This document shows positions 7,386-15,467 of a DNA stretch of 19,511 nt, one piece after another. The stretch is taken from assembly GCA_903854075.1 (NCBI GenBank), contig CAINVI010000034.1, positions 1-19,511 of the forward strand. Direction: 5' to 3'. Numbering within the stretch: position 1 is the stretch's first letter; every line of letters begins with the position of its first letter. The DNA is from Candidatus Pollutiaquabacter sp. (lineage in GTDB: Bacteria > Bacteroidota > Bacteroidia > AKYH767-A > 2013-40CM-41-45). The notes under the pieces are model-generated. The model made no database searches and was not told the DNA's origin. It saw only the letters and a list, made by a program, of their open reading frames with translations. A program made the position numbers and the translations under genes.

Positions 7386-8309
7386 GTGTCTATCGAACTA
7401 AAAAACGCCGTTACTGCCCTTCCAACCGGAGATATTCCGGCGTTGGCGCGCGTTCTAACCTGGATTGAAAACGACCTTGAAGGCTCAGAATCCATCCTAC
7501 AATCTCTTCAACCGTCGCAGGAAATACCGGTCATTGGCTTCACCGGTCCGCCGGGAGCCGGCAAAAGCACCTTGATCAATGCGCTGATCGGACAACTCAG
7601 CGCCGGAGGAAAAAAAGTAGCTGTGCTTGCTGTGGATCCGACTTCACCGTTCAATTACGGCTCCTTGCTTGGCGACCGCTTGCGCATGTCTGAACATTTC
7701 ACCGATCCAAATGTGTTTATCCGTTCGGTCGCTTCGCGTGGTTCTCTGGGAGGACTTTCAGAAAAGGTGATTGAACTGGTGGATGTATTGCGCTGCGGAA
7801 AGTTCGATATGATTTTGGTAGAAACCGTTGGCGTCGGTCAGTCGGAAATTGAAATCGCGGGGCTCGCAGATACCACTGTCGTTGTTGTTGTTCCGGAAGC
7901 AGGGGATGAAATTCAAACGATGAAATCGGGTATTATGGAGGTGGCGGACGTTTTCGTCGTCAATAAGTCGGACCGAGAAGGTGCGGACACGCTACTTCAC
8001 GCTCTCAAACAACTGGTGGCGCATCCGCGAGCCAACGGCTGGCAGATTCCGGTGGTGAAAGCCATTGCGTCCATGGGAAAAGGACTGGAAGAAGTGCTGA
8101 CAGCGGTTAATTCGCACCGCAGCGCCGCTTCGTTTAATGAAAAACGACTTTTTTTACTGGCAGAGAAGGCGTATAAAATCATTCAACAGCGACGGATGAA
8201 GAATGTCCAAAAGGATGTCTTAGTACGGGAATTGCAAATTGCTGTAAACCAAGCCGATTTCAACTTATACCGTTTCGTTTTCCGTATGGAAGGACCGTAT
8301 CGGGTATAA
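7386..8309 (+). CDS. meaB: MeaB/ArgK-family P-loop GTPase (methylmalonyl-CoA mutase chaperone)
   Basis: A 307-residue SIMIBI-class GTPase. MeaB gates cofactor loading and protects adenosylcobalamin-dependent methylmalonyl-CoA mutase. Motifs: P-loop GPPGAGKST (residues 54-62), the DPTSPFNYGSLLGDRLRM switch region (84-101), ETVGVGQSE (146-154) and the guanine-specificity motif NKSD (193-196). No ATG lies upstream in frame near the domain start; GTG at 7386 gives an N-terminal helix of family length before the P-loop. TTG at 7311 is an alternative. Longer versions of the frame run antisense into the GT2 gene and are not credible. Family members are usually 320-330 residues, so this one is slightly short at the C-terminus. 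No mutase gene is in the window. The symbol argK is an older name for the same family. Confidence 0.9.
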   Translation: MSIELKNAVTALPTGDIPALARVLTWIENDLEGSESILQSLQPSQEIPVIGFTGPPGAGKSTLINALIGQLSAGGKKVAVLAVDPTSPFNYGSLLGDRLRMSEHFTDPNVFIRSVASRGSLGGLSEKVIELVDVLRCGKFDMILVETVGVGQSEIEIAGLADTTVVVVVPEAGDEIQTMKSGIMEVADVFVVNKSDREGADTLLHALKQLVAHPRANGWQIPVVKAIASMGKGLEEVLTAVNSHRSAASFNEKRLFLLAEKAYKIIQQRRMKNVQKDVLVRELQIAVNQADFNLYRFVFRMEGPYRV

Positions 8310-8382
8310 GGATTTTATTGTATTTTCAAGGCCGACATAACTAACCACGTTGACACGTTTCAACGATTGATTCGGTACTACC

Positions 8383-10392
8383 ATGTACAAGCTGCTACTT
8401 AGTTTATTTTTACTGTTGACCGCAAGTTTCGCCGATGCTCAGGTATTCTGGAGCGAAGACTTCGGACAAACAGCTGCCGGCGTTTGCGACCAGCGCAACG
8501 TTGCCAACGGATGGGCCACTTCCAACGGTATCTGGCGAGTAACTGACCTCACAACGAACGAGGCGTTTGCCAACCAATGGTACATCAGTGCGGCAGAAGC
8601 CGGACTTGCCAATAACAGTTGCAATGTCGGCGGTTGCTGGAACGATCCGACGTACACCGACAGAACGCTACACGTCGGAACAACGGCCGGTGCCCCAAAC
8701 GTCATTTGTCCGCAAGGTGATTGCGGCGGACTGTATGATCCGGGCGGCGCTCCGCCGAATAACCAGGTCACCACCGACCGTCGCGCTGAAAGTCCAACTA
8801 TCAATTGTACCAATAAGTCAAGCATTCAGCTCACCTTTAATTATTTCATGAACGGAGAAACGTCGCGTGATTTTGCCACCGTCGATTATTTTGACGGTAC
8901 AAGTTGGACGCTACTTGATAATCCTCCTGTCACCTTCAACTGCGGAACGGCCAGCGCCTGGACGCGGCGCTTGGTTTCGCTCCCTTCCACTGCCGATAAT
9001 AATCCTAACGTCAAAATCGGTTTCCATTGGGTGAATGACAATGCCGGCGGTGGTATCAATCCTTCCTTCGCTGTTGACAGTATTCAATTGATCAATGTTC
9101 CACCGCCTTCGAATTCGGACTTCGTCGCATCCGACAGTACGCCATGTATCGGTGATTGTATTGGATTCACAGCAATCACCTCGGGAGCATCAGCATGGTC
9201 CTGGACGTTCGTCGGTGGTACACCCGGCACCGCTACCGGTCAATCACCCACGAATATCTGTTATTCCACTCCAGGAAATTACACCGTGGTAATGATTGCG
9301 TACAGCGGTAGTGGAAACGACACGGTAGTAAAAACCAGTTATATAAATGTCACTTCGTGTGTGCCACCCGTTGCCGAATTCAGTGCCAGTGATACGATCT
9401 TCTGCGAACGAAGCTGCATTGACTTTACGGACCGCTCACTCAATTCTCCGTCGTTCTGGACGTGGCAATTTCCGGGCGCCTTTCCCGTGGTCGCCTCTAA
9501 CCAGCAAAATCCAACGGGTATCTGCTATCCTACTGCCGGCCAGTACGATGTACTGCTTATTGTGGAGAACGCCTTTGGTATCGATTCGATTAGAAAGTCC
9601 TTTTACCTGAATGTAGAATCGTGCCCGCTGCCCGTGGCAGATTTTTCTGCTTCGACGCAAACCGCTTGTTCCAATCAGTGCATCAACTTTTCCGACTTGT
9701 CTACTTTCACCGATTCTGCCACCACGTGGAGCTGGTACTTTCCTGGAGCAACTGTTGATACCTCCACTGTACAGAATCCTTCTTGCATAAAATATGCACA
9801 GGATGGTTATTACGATGTGCAATTGATTGTTACTAATCAATACGGATCGGATACCATCATCCGTTACTCCTACATCCAGATCGAAAGCGTGCCGACGGCA
9901 TTCACCGGTCCGGACACATCGATGTTCTTTGGAAACACGTATCAATTGACTGCCGGAGGCGGTGTCACGTATACCTGGTCACCGGCCGAAGGGCTTTCTG
10001 CAACCGATATAGCGGATCCAATTGCTTCACCTACGGTAACCACCACCTACACTTGCAGTATTTCCGACGGAGCGGGTTGTACAGCTACGCGTCAGGTGAC
10101 GGTAACTATTCTTCACAGCAATAACTTTTACATCCCTACTGCTTTTTCTCCCAACGGAGATAGCAGAAACGATGTGCTCTATCTGCGCGGTAACAATTTC
10201 CGGAAATTTCGTTTCAGCGTTTTTGACCGATGGGGAGAAAAAATGTTCGAAACCGAAGATGCATCCATCGGATGGAACGGCACTTACAAAGGACAAGATG
10301 TGGTGACCGGCGTTTACACGTGGGTAGTCACTATTGTTTACGACGATACGAATTCACTGACAGAAACCGGCACAACCACCTTGCTTCGCTAA
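8383..10392 (+). CDS. Secreted PKD-repeat protein with T9SS type-B sorting domain
   Basis: A 669-residue exported surface protein. Signal peptide: MYKLLLSLFLLLTASFADA, cleavage likely after Ala19. Residues 20-240 form a beta-rich domain resembling a MAM/lectin jelly-roll (SEDFGQ, GWATSNGIWRV, IGFHWVNDNAGG, FAVDSIQLI). Three PKD-like domains follow at about 245-325, 330-412 and 416-500, each with a WSW or WTW core strand. Residues about 503-578 look like another Ig-like domain (YTWSPAEGLS, TTTYTCSISDG). Residues 580-669 are a gliding-type C-terminal domain: FYIPTAFSPNGDSRNDV, FSVFDRWGEKMFE, GWNGTYKG, GVYTWVV. This domain directs export through the T9SS. The gene for a PorP/SprF-family protein starts 3 bases downstream, the usual partnership for type-B cargo. 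The ligand is unknown; adhesion or matrix binding is inference. Confidence 0.93.
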   Translation: MYKLLLSLFLLLTASFADAQVFWSEDFGQTAAGVCDQRNVANGWATSNGIWRVTDLTTNEAFANQWYISAAEAGLANNSCNVGGCWNDPTYTDRTLHVGTTAGAPNVICPQGDCGGLYDPGGAPPNNQVTTDRRAESPTINCTNKSSIQLTFNYFMNGETSRDFATVDYFDGTSWTLLDNPPVTFNCGTASAWTRRLVSLPSTADNNPNVKIGFHWVNDNAGGGINPSFAVDSIQLINVPPPSNSDFVASDSTPCIGDCIGFTAITSGASAWSWTFVGGTPGTATGQSPTNICYSTPGNYTVVMIAYSGSGNDTVVKTSYINVTSCVPPVAEFSASDTIFCERSCIDFTDRSLNSPSFWTWQFPGAFPVVASNQQNPTGICYPTAGQYDVLLIVENAFGIDSIRKSFYLNVESCPLPVADFSASTQTACSNQCINFSDLSTFTDSATTWSWYFPGATVDTSTVQNPSCIKYAQDGYYDVQLIVTNQYGSDTIIRYSYIQIESVPTAFTGPDTSMFFGNTYQLTAGGGVTYTWSPAEGLSATDIADPIASPTVTTTYTCSISDGAGCTATRQVTVTILHSNNFYIPTAFSPNGDSRNDVLYLRGNNFRKFRFSVFDRWGEKMFETEDASIGWNGTYKGQDVVTGVYTWVVTIVYDDTNSLTETGTTTLLR

Positions 10393-10395
10393 CCG

Positions 10396-11469
10396 ATGAA
10401 ACGCAACTATATTTTCCTTCCTTCCGGCTTACACGCATGCTTTGCGGTGATACTGTTTTGCCTTTCTCTGGGCAGTACGTTCGCTCAGGATGTACATTTC
10501 TCCCAGTACTACAATGCGCCAATGACGGTCAATCCGGCATTGACCGGTGTATTCGACGGAGTAGTCCGCGTCTGTAATTCTTATCGCAGCCAATGGTCGC
10601 CCATTGGTGAAGGCTTTAAGACGATACAGCTTTCGGTGGATGCTCCGCTAGGTAAAACAAAACTGGACAATCGTTACTTCGGTGTGGGCTTACAATTGTA
10701 TCAGGATAAAGCCGGCGTAGCAGAATTCCGACGTACGATTGCTGAAGCATCACTCTCCTACACGACAGCGCTGGAAGATGCAGGCATGCACTGGCTTTCC
10801 ATTGGTTTTCAAGGTGGGCTGAATCAGCTCTCCATTGACATGTCGAAAGCCACCTGGGATGAGCAATGGAATGGTGATCAGTTCGATCCGTCCATACCTA
10901 CTTCCGAAAAAATTCAACTTCCAAAATTTTCACACCTCAACTTAAATGCAGGTGTCAACTATCTGTACACGCCTGATGGTTTTAATTCCGCATCCGCCGG
11001 AATCAGCCTCTCGCATATCGGTTCTCCAAACGCCACCTTCTTCCCGGTCACGGAAGAGAACCCGTTGCGCAGTCGCATTTCTGTTCACGGAAGCGGTGAA
11101 ATATCACTGGATGATGAACGAATCATGTTTTTCAATCCACGTGTGTTGATGCAACTGCAAGGCAAACAAAAAGAACTGGTCGCAGGAGGATACTTCAGAA
11201 ACCGTTTACGCTTTAAATCACTCTACACCGGATTTCAAAAACAGATCTTCTTCGATCTTGGCGCTTTTTACCGGATGAACGAGTCGTTGATTGTCTCCTC
11301 GCGTCTGGAATACCATTCTGTTGCAGTCGGCGTGTCGTACGATCTCGGCGTGGGCAAACTCAGTAGTCTTTCAGCCGCTAATAGCTGGGAAATCGGGATT
11401 TCTTATGTAGCACCGGTGGAACGCGGTCAGCGTGTTCGACACAAAAACAAAATGCCGCGCTTTTTGTAA
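10396..11469 (+). CDS. PorP/SprF family type IX secretion outer-membrane protein
   Basis: A 357-residue beta-barrel-type protein. The signal peptide is MKRNYIFLPS through SLGSTFA, cleavage near Ala30. The mature start QDVHFSQYYNAPMTVNPALT is the family signature, followed by the VRVCNSYRSQWSPIGEGF and FGVGLQLYQDKAG segments. The rest alternates short hydrophobic and polar strands as in an outer-membrane barrel, and there is no membrane helix after the signal. In gliding Bacteroidota, SprF is needed for secretion and surface attachment of the SprB adhesin; PorP is a PorP/SprF-type T9SS component in Porphyromonas. Adjacency to a type-B cargo suggests this copy is dedicated to that cargo (inference). 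The gene converges on murF/alr with only 14 bases between stops, and its TAA lies in a small hairpin. Confidence 0.92.
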   Translation: MKRNYIFLPSGLHACFAVILFCLSLGSTFAQDVHFSQYYNAPMTVNPALTGVFDGVVRVCNSYRSQWSPIGEGFKTIQLSVDAPLGKTKLDNRYFGVGLQLYQDKAGVAEFRRTIAEASLSYTTALEDAGMHWLSIGFQGGLNQLSIDMSKATWDEQWNGDQFDPSIPTSEKIQLPKFSHLNLNAGVNYLYTPDGFNSASAGISLSHIGSPNATFFPVTEENPLRSRISVHGSGEISLDDERIMFFNPRVLMQLQGKQKELVAGGYFRNRLRFKSLYTGFQKQIFFDLGAFYRMNESLIVSSRLEYHSVAVGVSYDLGVGKLSSLSAANSWEIGISYVAPVERGQRVRHKNKMPRFL

Positions 11470-11473
11470 GCGC
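11457..11473. terminator. Small hairpin between convergent genes, possible weak terminator
   Basis: GCGCTT, a 5-base loop TTTGT and AAGCGC form a 6-bp perfect stem that contains the TAA of the PorP/SprF gene. Read on the minus strand it is followed after 4 bases by TTTTGTTTTTG, so it could end the murF/alr transcript. On the plus strand no T-run follows. Confidence 0.3.
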
Positions 11474-11483
11474 CGCTTAAAAG

Positions 11484-13967
11484 CTACTCCTGAAAGTATA
11501 CGCGCTTTACGCGTTGTGAAATACCGGTAAGTACTTCGTACGGAATAGTGCCGATCCATTTCGCCATTTCGGAAACTGGCAATTCGGGACCGAAAACAAT
11601 TACTTCGTCGCCTTCTTTAGCCGGCACATCGGTAATATCCAACATACACATATCCATACAAACGTTACCGACAATGGGCGCCAGTACTCCATTGACGAGC
11701 ATCTTACCTACACCATTACTCAATCGGCGACTTATTCCGTCTGCATAACCGATAGGTACCGTAGCGATGGAACTTTCCCGCTTAACTATTCCTTTCCGTC
11801 CATATCCAACCGTTTCATTAGCCGGTACTGATTTAATTTGTGATATCGTCGTACGCAATGTTGCCACATGCTGCAATTGCTGTTGCTCATGCGACGTTGC
11901 TGCGAATCCATACAAACCAATACCTAATCGTACCATTTCGAACTGCGCCTCGCTGAAGCGCAGAATTCCCGAAGAATTAAGTGCATGGCGCAGAATAGGA
12001 TAATCGAAGGAGCCGCGTATTCTTTCACTCATGGCCTGAAAACGTTCTAATTGCCGGTGCGTGAATCCGTCGTGTTCAGCTTCGTCACTGGCTACCAAGT
12101 GCGTAAACACAGACTGAACGTGCAACATTTTATTGTTCTTCAACCGAACAACAAGCTCAGAAATTTCGGACTCTTCGAAGCCTAGCCGGTGCATGCCGGT
12201 ATCGAGCTTGATATGGATCCGGAATGGTTCGCCTTTATGATTCTTCAGTGATTCGTTCAACTGATTCAATAAGCGGAAATTATAGATTTCCGGTTCCAGT
12301 CGGTGACGAATCATGGCATCAAAACTGTGCACCTCCGGATTCATGACCATGATCGGTAAGGTAATTCCGGACGTACGCAGTTCCACGCCTTCGTCGGTAT
12401 ACGCCACCGCTAAATAATCGGCGTGATGAAACTGCAATACATTCGCTATCTCGTGGCTCCCGCTTCCGTAAGAAGTTGCTTTTACCATCGCCATTAATTT
12501 GGTGGATGTATGTAATCGGGAGCGGTAATAATTGAGGTTATGCACCAAAGCATTGATGTTGATTTCCAACACCGTTTCGTGTGCTTTTTGCTGCAACAGT
12601 TTTCCGATTTGCTCGAATCCAAAAGGACGTGCGCCCTTCAACAAAATCGCTTCTTCACGAAAAGGAATGGAAGGAAACGCTTTAAGGAACTCGTCGGTGG
12701 ATTCAAAGAATTCTGCCGGCATCCGGAACAAATGACGCTGGCGTAAAAGCGCAGGACCAATGCCGAAAAGTCGGGCAATGCGCTTTGCCGTCAGTAGCTC
12801 TGCGACTTCTTGGTAGAGCGCTTCTTCGTTCTTTCCACTCTGCAAAATATCCGACAATATCAACGTATGACGATCGTGTTGCTTTTGCTGAGCAAGAAAA
12901 TCGAGAGCAATAGTGAGAGAGCCCAGGTCAGAGTTGTAACTGTCATTAATCACCGAGCAGTGATGGATTCCGGTTTTCATTTCCAGTCGCATGGCGACAG
13001 GACTAAGAAAATGCATGCGTTCTTCAATGACAGTATCATCAATTCCCATCAGTAGCAGTACGGCCCAACAATGGATGGCATTTTCGATGGAGGCATCATC
13101 CGTAAAAGGAATGCGGACGCTGATGAAGCGATTTTCAAATACTGCTTGAATCTCACATTCATCGGCCTTTTTGGAAATCCTGCCGATTTGTAAATCTGCC
13201 TTTGTCTTCCGCGACCACGTAAAACGTCGAAATGCGGAGTGATGAAACTTATGGCTGTCTGTTTCCGTGACGACTTCCGGATAATCCTTGCAATATACCA
13301 GCACTTCGACATGATCAAACAGTTGCGTTTTCTCTTTGACTTTTTCTTGTCGAGAAGAAAAATTGGCGTCATGAGCCGTTCCGATATTGGTAAAAACGCC
13401 GATGGTTGGATGAATGATCTGTTCCAGATTTTGCATCTCATTCGCACGAGAGATACCGGCCTCAAAAACGGCCAGTTGATGATCGTCATTCATCTGCCAG
13501 ACCGACAACGGAACACCGATCTGCGAGTTGTAGCTTTTCGGGCTACGGACAATATTGAAATCGGCACGCAACAGCTGGTACAACCACTCCTTGATGATTG
13601 TTTTTCCATTGCTGCCCGTGATACCGATAACCGGATAGGCAAAATGACGACGGTGAGATGCCGCCAGTTTTTGCAAGGCAACAAGCGCATCGTCGACTAA
13701 AACAAAATTGGCTTCGAGCTGCTCGAACTCCGGTCGGAGTTCACTCACTACAAAATTGGAAACACCTTGTTTGACCAGCTCGGGGATGAAACGATGTCCG
13801 TCGTTACGCTCGCCCTTTAGCGCGAAAAAAAGAGATATTTCCGGGTGAGTCAGTTTACGACTATCCGTCAACAACTCTTCAAAAGAAGTATGGTGAGGAA
13901 CCTTGACAATAAGATCGCCACCGGAGACTTCAGCAACAGAGCGAATAGTATATTGGTTGGGACCCAT
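11484..13967 (-). CDS. Bifunctional MurF (UDP-MurNAc-tripeptide:D-Ala-D-Ala ligase) / alanine racemase
   Basis: An 827-residue fusion of two peptidoglycan-precursor enzymes. Residues 1 to about 455 are MurF: N-terminal substrate domain (TDSRKLTHP, FFALKGERNDGH), ATP-binding GITGSNGKT with Lys122, central domain with VFEAGISRANEM and FTNIGTAHDANF, and the C-terminal NDSYNSDLGSL region. Residues about 463-827 are a PLP-dependent alanine racemase: Lys496 in MVKATSYGSG binds PLP, Tyr722 in VGYGRKG is the second catalytic base, and VPIGYADG, GNVCMDM and PYEVLTGISQRV are family motifs. It supplies D-alanine and adds D-Ala-D-Ala to the UDP-MurNAc-tripeptide in the cytoplasm. This fusion is established in Bacteroidota. 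Start ATG 13967 lies 5 bases after the tdk stop; a frame extension to 14111 would run into tdk and is rejected. Confidence 0.95.
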   Translation of the reverse strand: MGPNQYTIRSVAEVSGGDLIVKVPHHTSFEELLTDSRKLTHPEISLFFALKGERNDGHRFIPELVKQGVSNFVVSELRPEFEQLEANFVLVDDALVALQKLAASHRRHFAYPVIGITGSNGKTIIKEWLYQLLRADFNIVRSPKSYNSQIGVPLSVWQMNDDHQLAVFEAGISRANEMQNLEQIIHPTIGVFTNIGTAHDANFSSRQEKVKEKTQLFDHVEVLVYCKDYPEVVTETDSHKFHHSAFRRFTWSRKTKADLQIGRISKKADECEIQAVFENRFISVRIPFTDDASIENAIHCWAVLLLMGIDDTVIEERMHFLSPVAMRLEMKTGIHHCSVINDSYNSDLGSLTIALDFLAQQKQHDRHTLILSDILQSGKNEEALYQEVAELLTAKRIARLFGIGPALLRQRHLFRMPAEFFESTDEFLKAFPSIPFREEAILLKGARPFGFEQIGKLLQQKAHETVLEININALVHNLNYYRSRLHTSTKLMAMVKATSYGSGSHEIANVLQFHHADYLAVAYTDEGVELRTSGITLPIMVMNPEVHSFDAMIRHRLEPEIYNFRLLNQLNESLKNHKGEPFRIHIKLDTGMHRLGFEESEISELVVRLKNNKMLHVQSVFTHLVASDEAEHDGFTHRQLERFQAMSERIRGSFDYPILRHALNSSGILRFSEAQFEMVRLGIGLYGFAATSHEQQQLQHVATLRTTISQIKSVPANETVGYGRKGIVKRESSIATVPIGYADGISRRLSNGVGKMLVNGVLAPIVGNVCMDMCMLDITDVPAKEGDEVIVFGPELPVSEMAKWIGTIPYEVLTGISQRVKRVYFQE

Positions 13968-13972
13968 TATTT

Positions 13973-14557
13973 TCAGTGGGTAGCGGAGTTGGCTTCGTTG
14001 TAACACGAACGGCACAAGGGTACATAACTCTCTTGCTCTCCCAGTAGGATACGCGAGGCGTTGGACACGGTGCGGTGAGAGAAGTTGGCCAGATTTCCAC
14101 AGTGAATACAAATGGCATGGACCTTTGTAACGTACTCCGCTACGGCCAACATATTTGGAATCGGACCGAACGGTTTACCGAGATAGTCCATATCAAGACC
14201 GGCCACTACGACACGAATGCCACGATCGGCAAGCTGTTTACACACCGAAGGAAGCTCATCGTCAAAAAACTGGGCCTCGTCGACACCGACGACTTCAACG
14301 TCCGCTGCCAATAATAAGATCTGCGCCGCCGAATCTACTGGTGTGCTATGAATGAAATTGGAGTCGTGCGAAACAACATTGACATCGTCGTAACGGATAT
14401 CAACTTTTGGCTTGAAAATCTCTACCTGCTGTTTAGCGATTTTAGCGCGCTTCAGACGGCGAATGAGCTCTTCGGTCTTGCCGGAAAACATACAACCGCA
14501 AATGACTTCGATATGCCCCCGACGAGGTTCGGTTTTTTTAAGATTTTCGACAAACAT
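13973..14557 (-). CDS. tdk: Thymidine kinase, type II
   Basis: A 194-residue enzyme that phosphorylates thymidine to dTMP with ATP (pyrimidine salvage). P-loop GCMFSGKT (residues 21-28), the DEAQF motif with catalytic Glu94 (93-97), the substrate lasso region around DYLGKPFGPIP, and a structural zinc site of two CXXC pairs (Cys150/153 and Cys182/185) are all present, so the protein looks complete and active. The start is the ATG at 14557; a TTG two codons upstream (14563) is possible but unnecessary. It is the first gene of a two-gene unit with murF/alr, 5 bases apart. Linking nucleotide salvage to cell-wall precursor synthesis in one transcript is probably only shared growth control. Confidence 0.95.
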   Translation of the reverse strand: MFVENLKKTEPRRGHIEVICGCMFSGKTEELIRRLKRAKIAKQQVEIFKPKVDIRYDDVNVVSHDSNFIHSTPVDSAAQILLLAADVEVVGVDEAQFFDDELPSVCKQLADRGIRVVVAGLDMDYLGKPFGPIPNMLAVAEYVTKVHAICIHCGNLANFSHRTVSNASRILLGEQESYVPLCRSCYNEANSATH

Positions 14558-14704
14558 GGTCAAACTACTTTGTTTGGCGAAACTAGCTGTTTTAGGGCAG
14601 AATTAAAAGGATAACCGCGAAAGGAGCCGGAGGGTTGGTACAATTTTAACAAAGACTGTTCGTTTCATTTTGCACGACCCTGCCGCCTTACCAAGCATTG
14701 GGCG

Positions 14705-14712
14705 TACATTTG
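14705..14712 (+). promoter_or_regulatory. Candidate -7 box (TACATTTG) with a very short leader
   Basis: TACATTTG matches TAnnTTTG exactly and ends 14 bases before the ATG at 14727, so any transcript would have a leader of about ten bases. A TTTTG at 14668-14672 is too far upstream to be its -33 element. The site lies in the tdk/14727 divergent spacer (14558-14726), where I see no other structure. Confidence 0.4.
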
Positions 14713-14726
14713 AGCATACGACAACT

Positions 14727-15458
14727 ATGAACAGGCAGACCCTACACAACCAGCTCCAGCACCGTCTGGAAGATTTGATGGAAAAGCATCAGGAACTGAT
14801 GCAACGCACTCCTTCGATTCCACACCATGAAATGACGGAATTCCTGCAGGAAATCAGGGTAGCTTATGAGCTGGCACTTTCCATTCACCAGCAGAACGCT
14901 ATTCAATCGATGGACGATCTTGACATGGCGGTGGCCGCGCACTACAGCGGACAAGGGCCGGTACCTGAAGTAGCCGCTACACCCGCTGTGCAGCATCATC
15001 CGGCAAACAGCGAAGAGCTGATGGTAGATGCCATCCATCGTGTTGAGGAGCAGAAACTCCCGATTGGCAAATTACCGAAGAAAATGGCCGGCGAGTTAAA
15101 TGAGCAATTCGAAGAAACCGCTACTGTAGCTCAGCAATTCCGTGAGTCCGCCACCCTGGCAGAAATGATTGCACAGCGAACCGGATCTTCCCGTGTCGCC
15201 GATTCATTGCAACATGCACCAATCCGTGATCTTAAATCAGCCATTGGCATCAACGAGCGTTTTTACTTCATTCAACACTTGTTCAACGGCGATGCTGCAA
15301 CTTTCTACGCTACTGTGGAAAAATTGAACAGCAGCAATTCCTTGGAAGCTGCAATGCAGTATCTGGATACTGAGATTGTTGGTGTCTACAGTTGGAATAC
15401 CGCCAATGAGAATGTCCGTCATTTTGTTGAACTGATAGAACGACGGTTTATCGCCTGA
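14727..15458 (+). CDS. Conserved Bacteroidota protein of unknown function
   Basis: A 243-residue, acidic, soluble protein without signal peptide or membrane segment. Residues 1-70 look like alpha-helix rich in Gln, His and Glu (LQHRLEDLMEKHQELMQ). A Pro/Ala/His-rich linker (about 76-95) follows, then a helical middle (100-160). The C-terminal part (167-243) has the pattern LKSAIGINERFYFIQHLFNG, then YLD, YSW and VELIERRF. I recognise that LKSAIGIN-x-F-F-LF-GD pattern from unnamed proteins across the phylum but know no function for it. ATG 14727 is preferred: it follows a TAnnTTTG box, whereas an in-frame start at 14670 would lie upstream of that box. rsmI starts 9 bases after the stop, so the two are probably co-transcribed. 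No enzymatic motif is visible; a structural or scaffold role is possible. Confidence 0.75.
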   Translation: MNRQTLHNQLQHRLEDLMEKHQELMQRTPSIPHHEMTEFLQEIRVAYELALSIHQQNAIQSMDDLDMAVAAHYSGQGPVPEVAATPAVQHHPANSEELMVDAIHRVEEQKLPIGKLPKKMAGELNEQFEETATVAQQFRESATLAEMIAQRTGSSRVADSLQHAPIRDLKSAIGINERFYFIQHLFNGDAATFYATVEKLNSSNSLEAAMQYLDTEIVGVYSWNTANENVRHFVELIERRFIA

Positions 15459-15467
15459 CCGTGAATC

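Noticed and set aside
8361..8382. TTGACA and TACTAC resembling a sigma-70 promoter before the PKD protein gene
   Set aside because: The spacing is about 20 bases, the -10-like part touches the start codon, and Bacteroidota primary sigma factors do not use this consensus.
9436..9945. 169-codon open frame on the minus strand inside the PKD protein gene
   Set aside because: It lies wholly antisense to a well-supported coding region, and its translation is basic and shows no domain. It is a by-product of codon bias.
13239..13700. 153-codon open frame on the plus strand inside murF/alr
   Set aside because: It is antisense to the MurF half, which has clear motifs across this stretch; no recognisable protein features or start signals.
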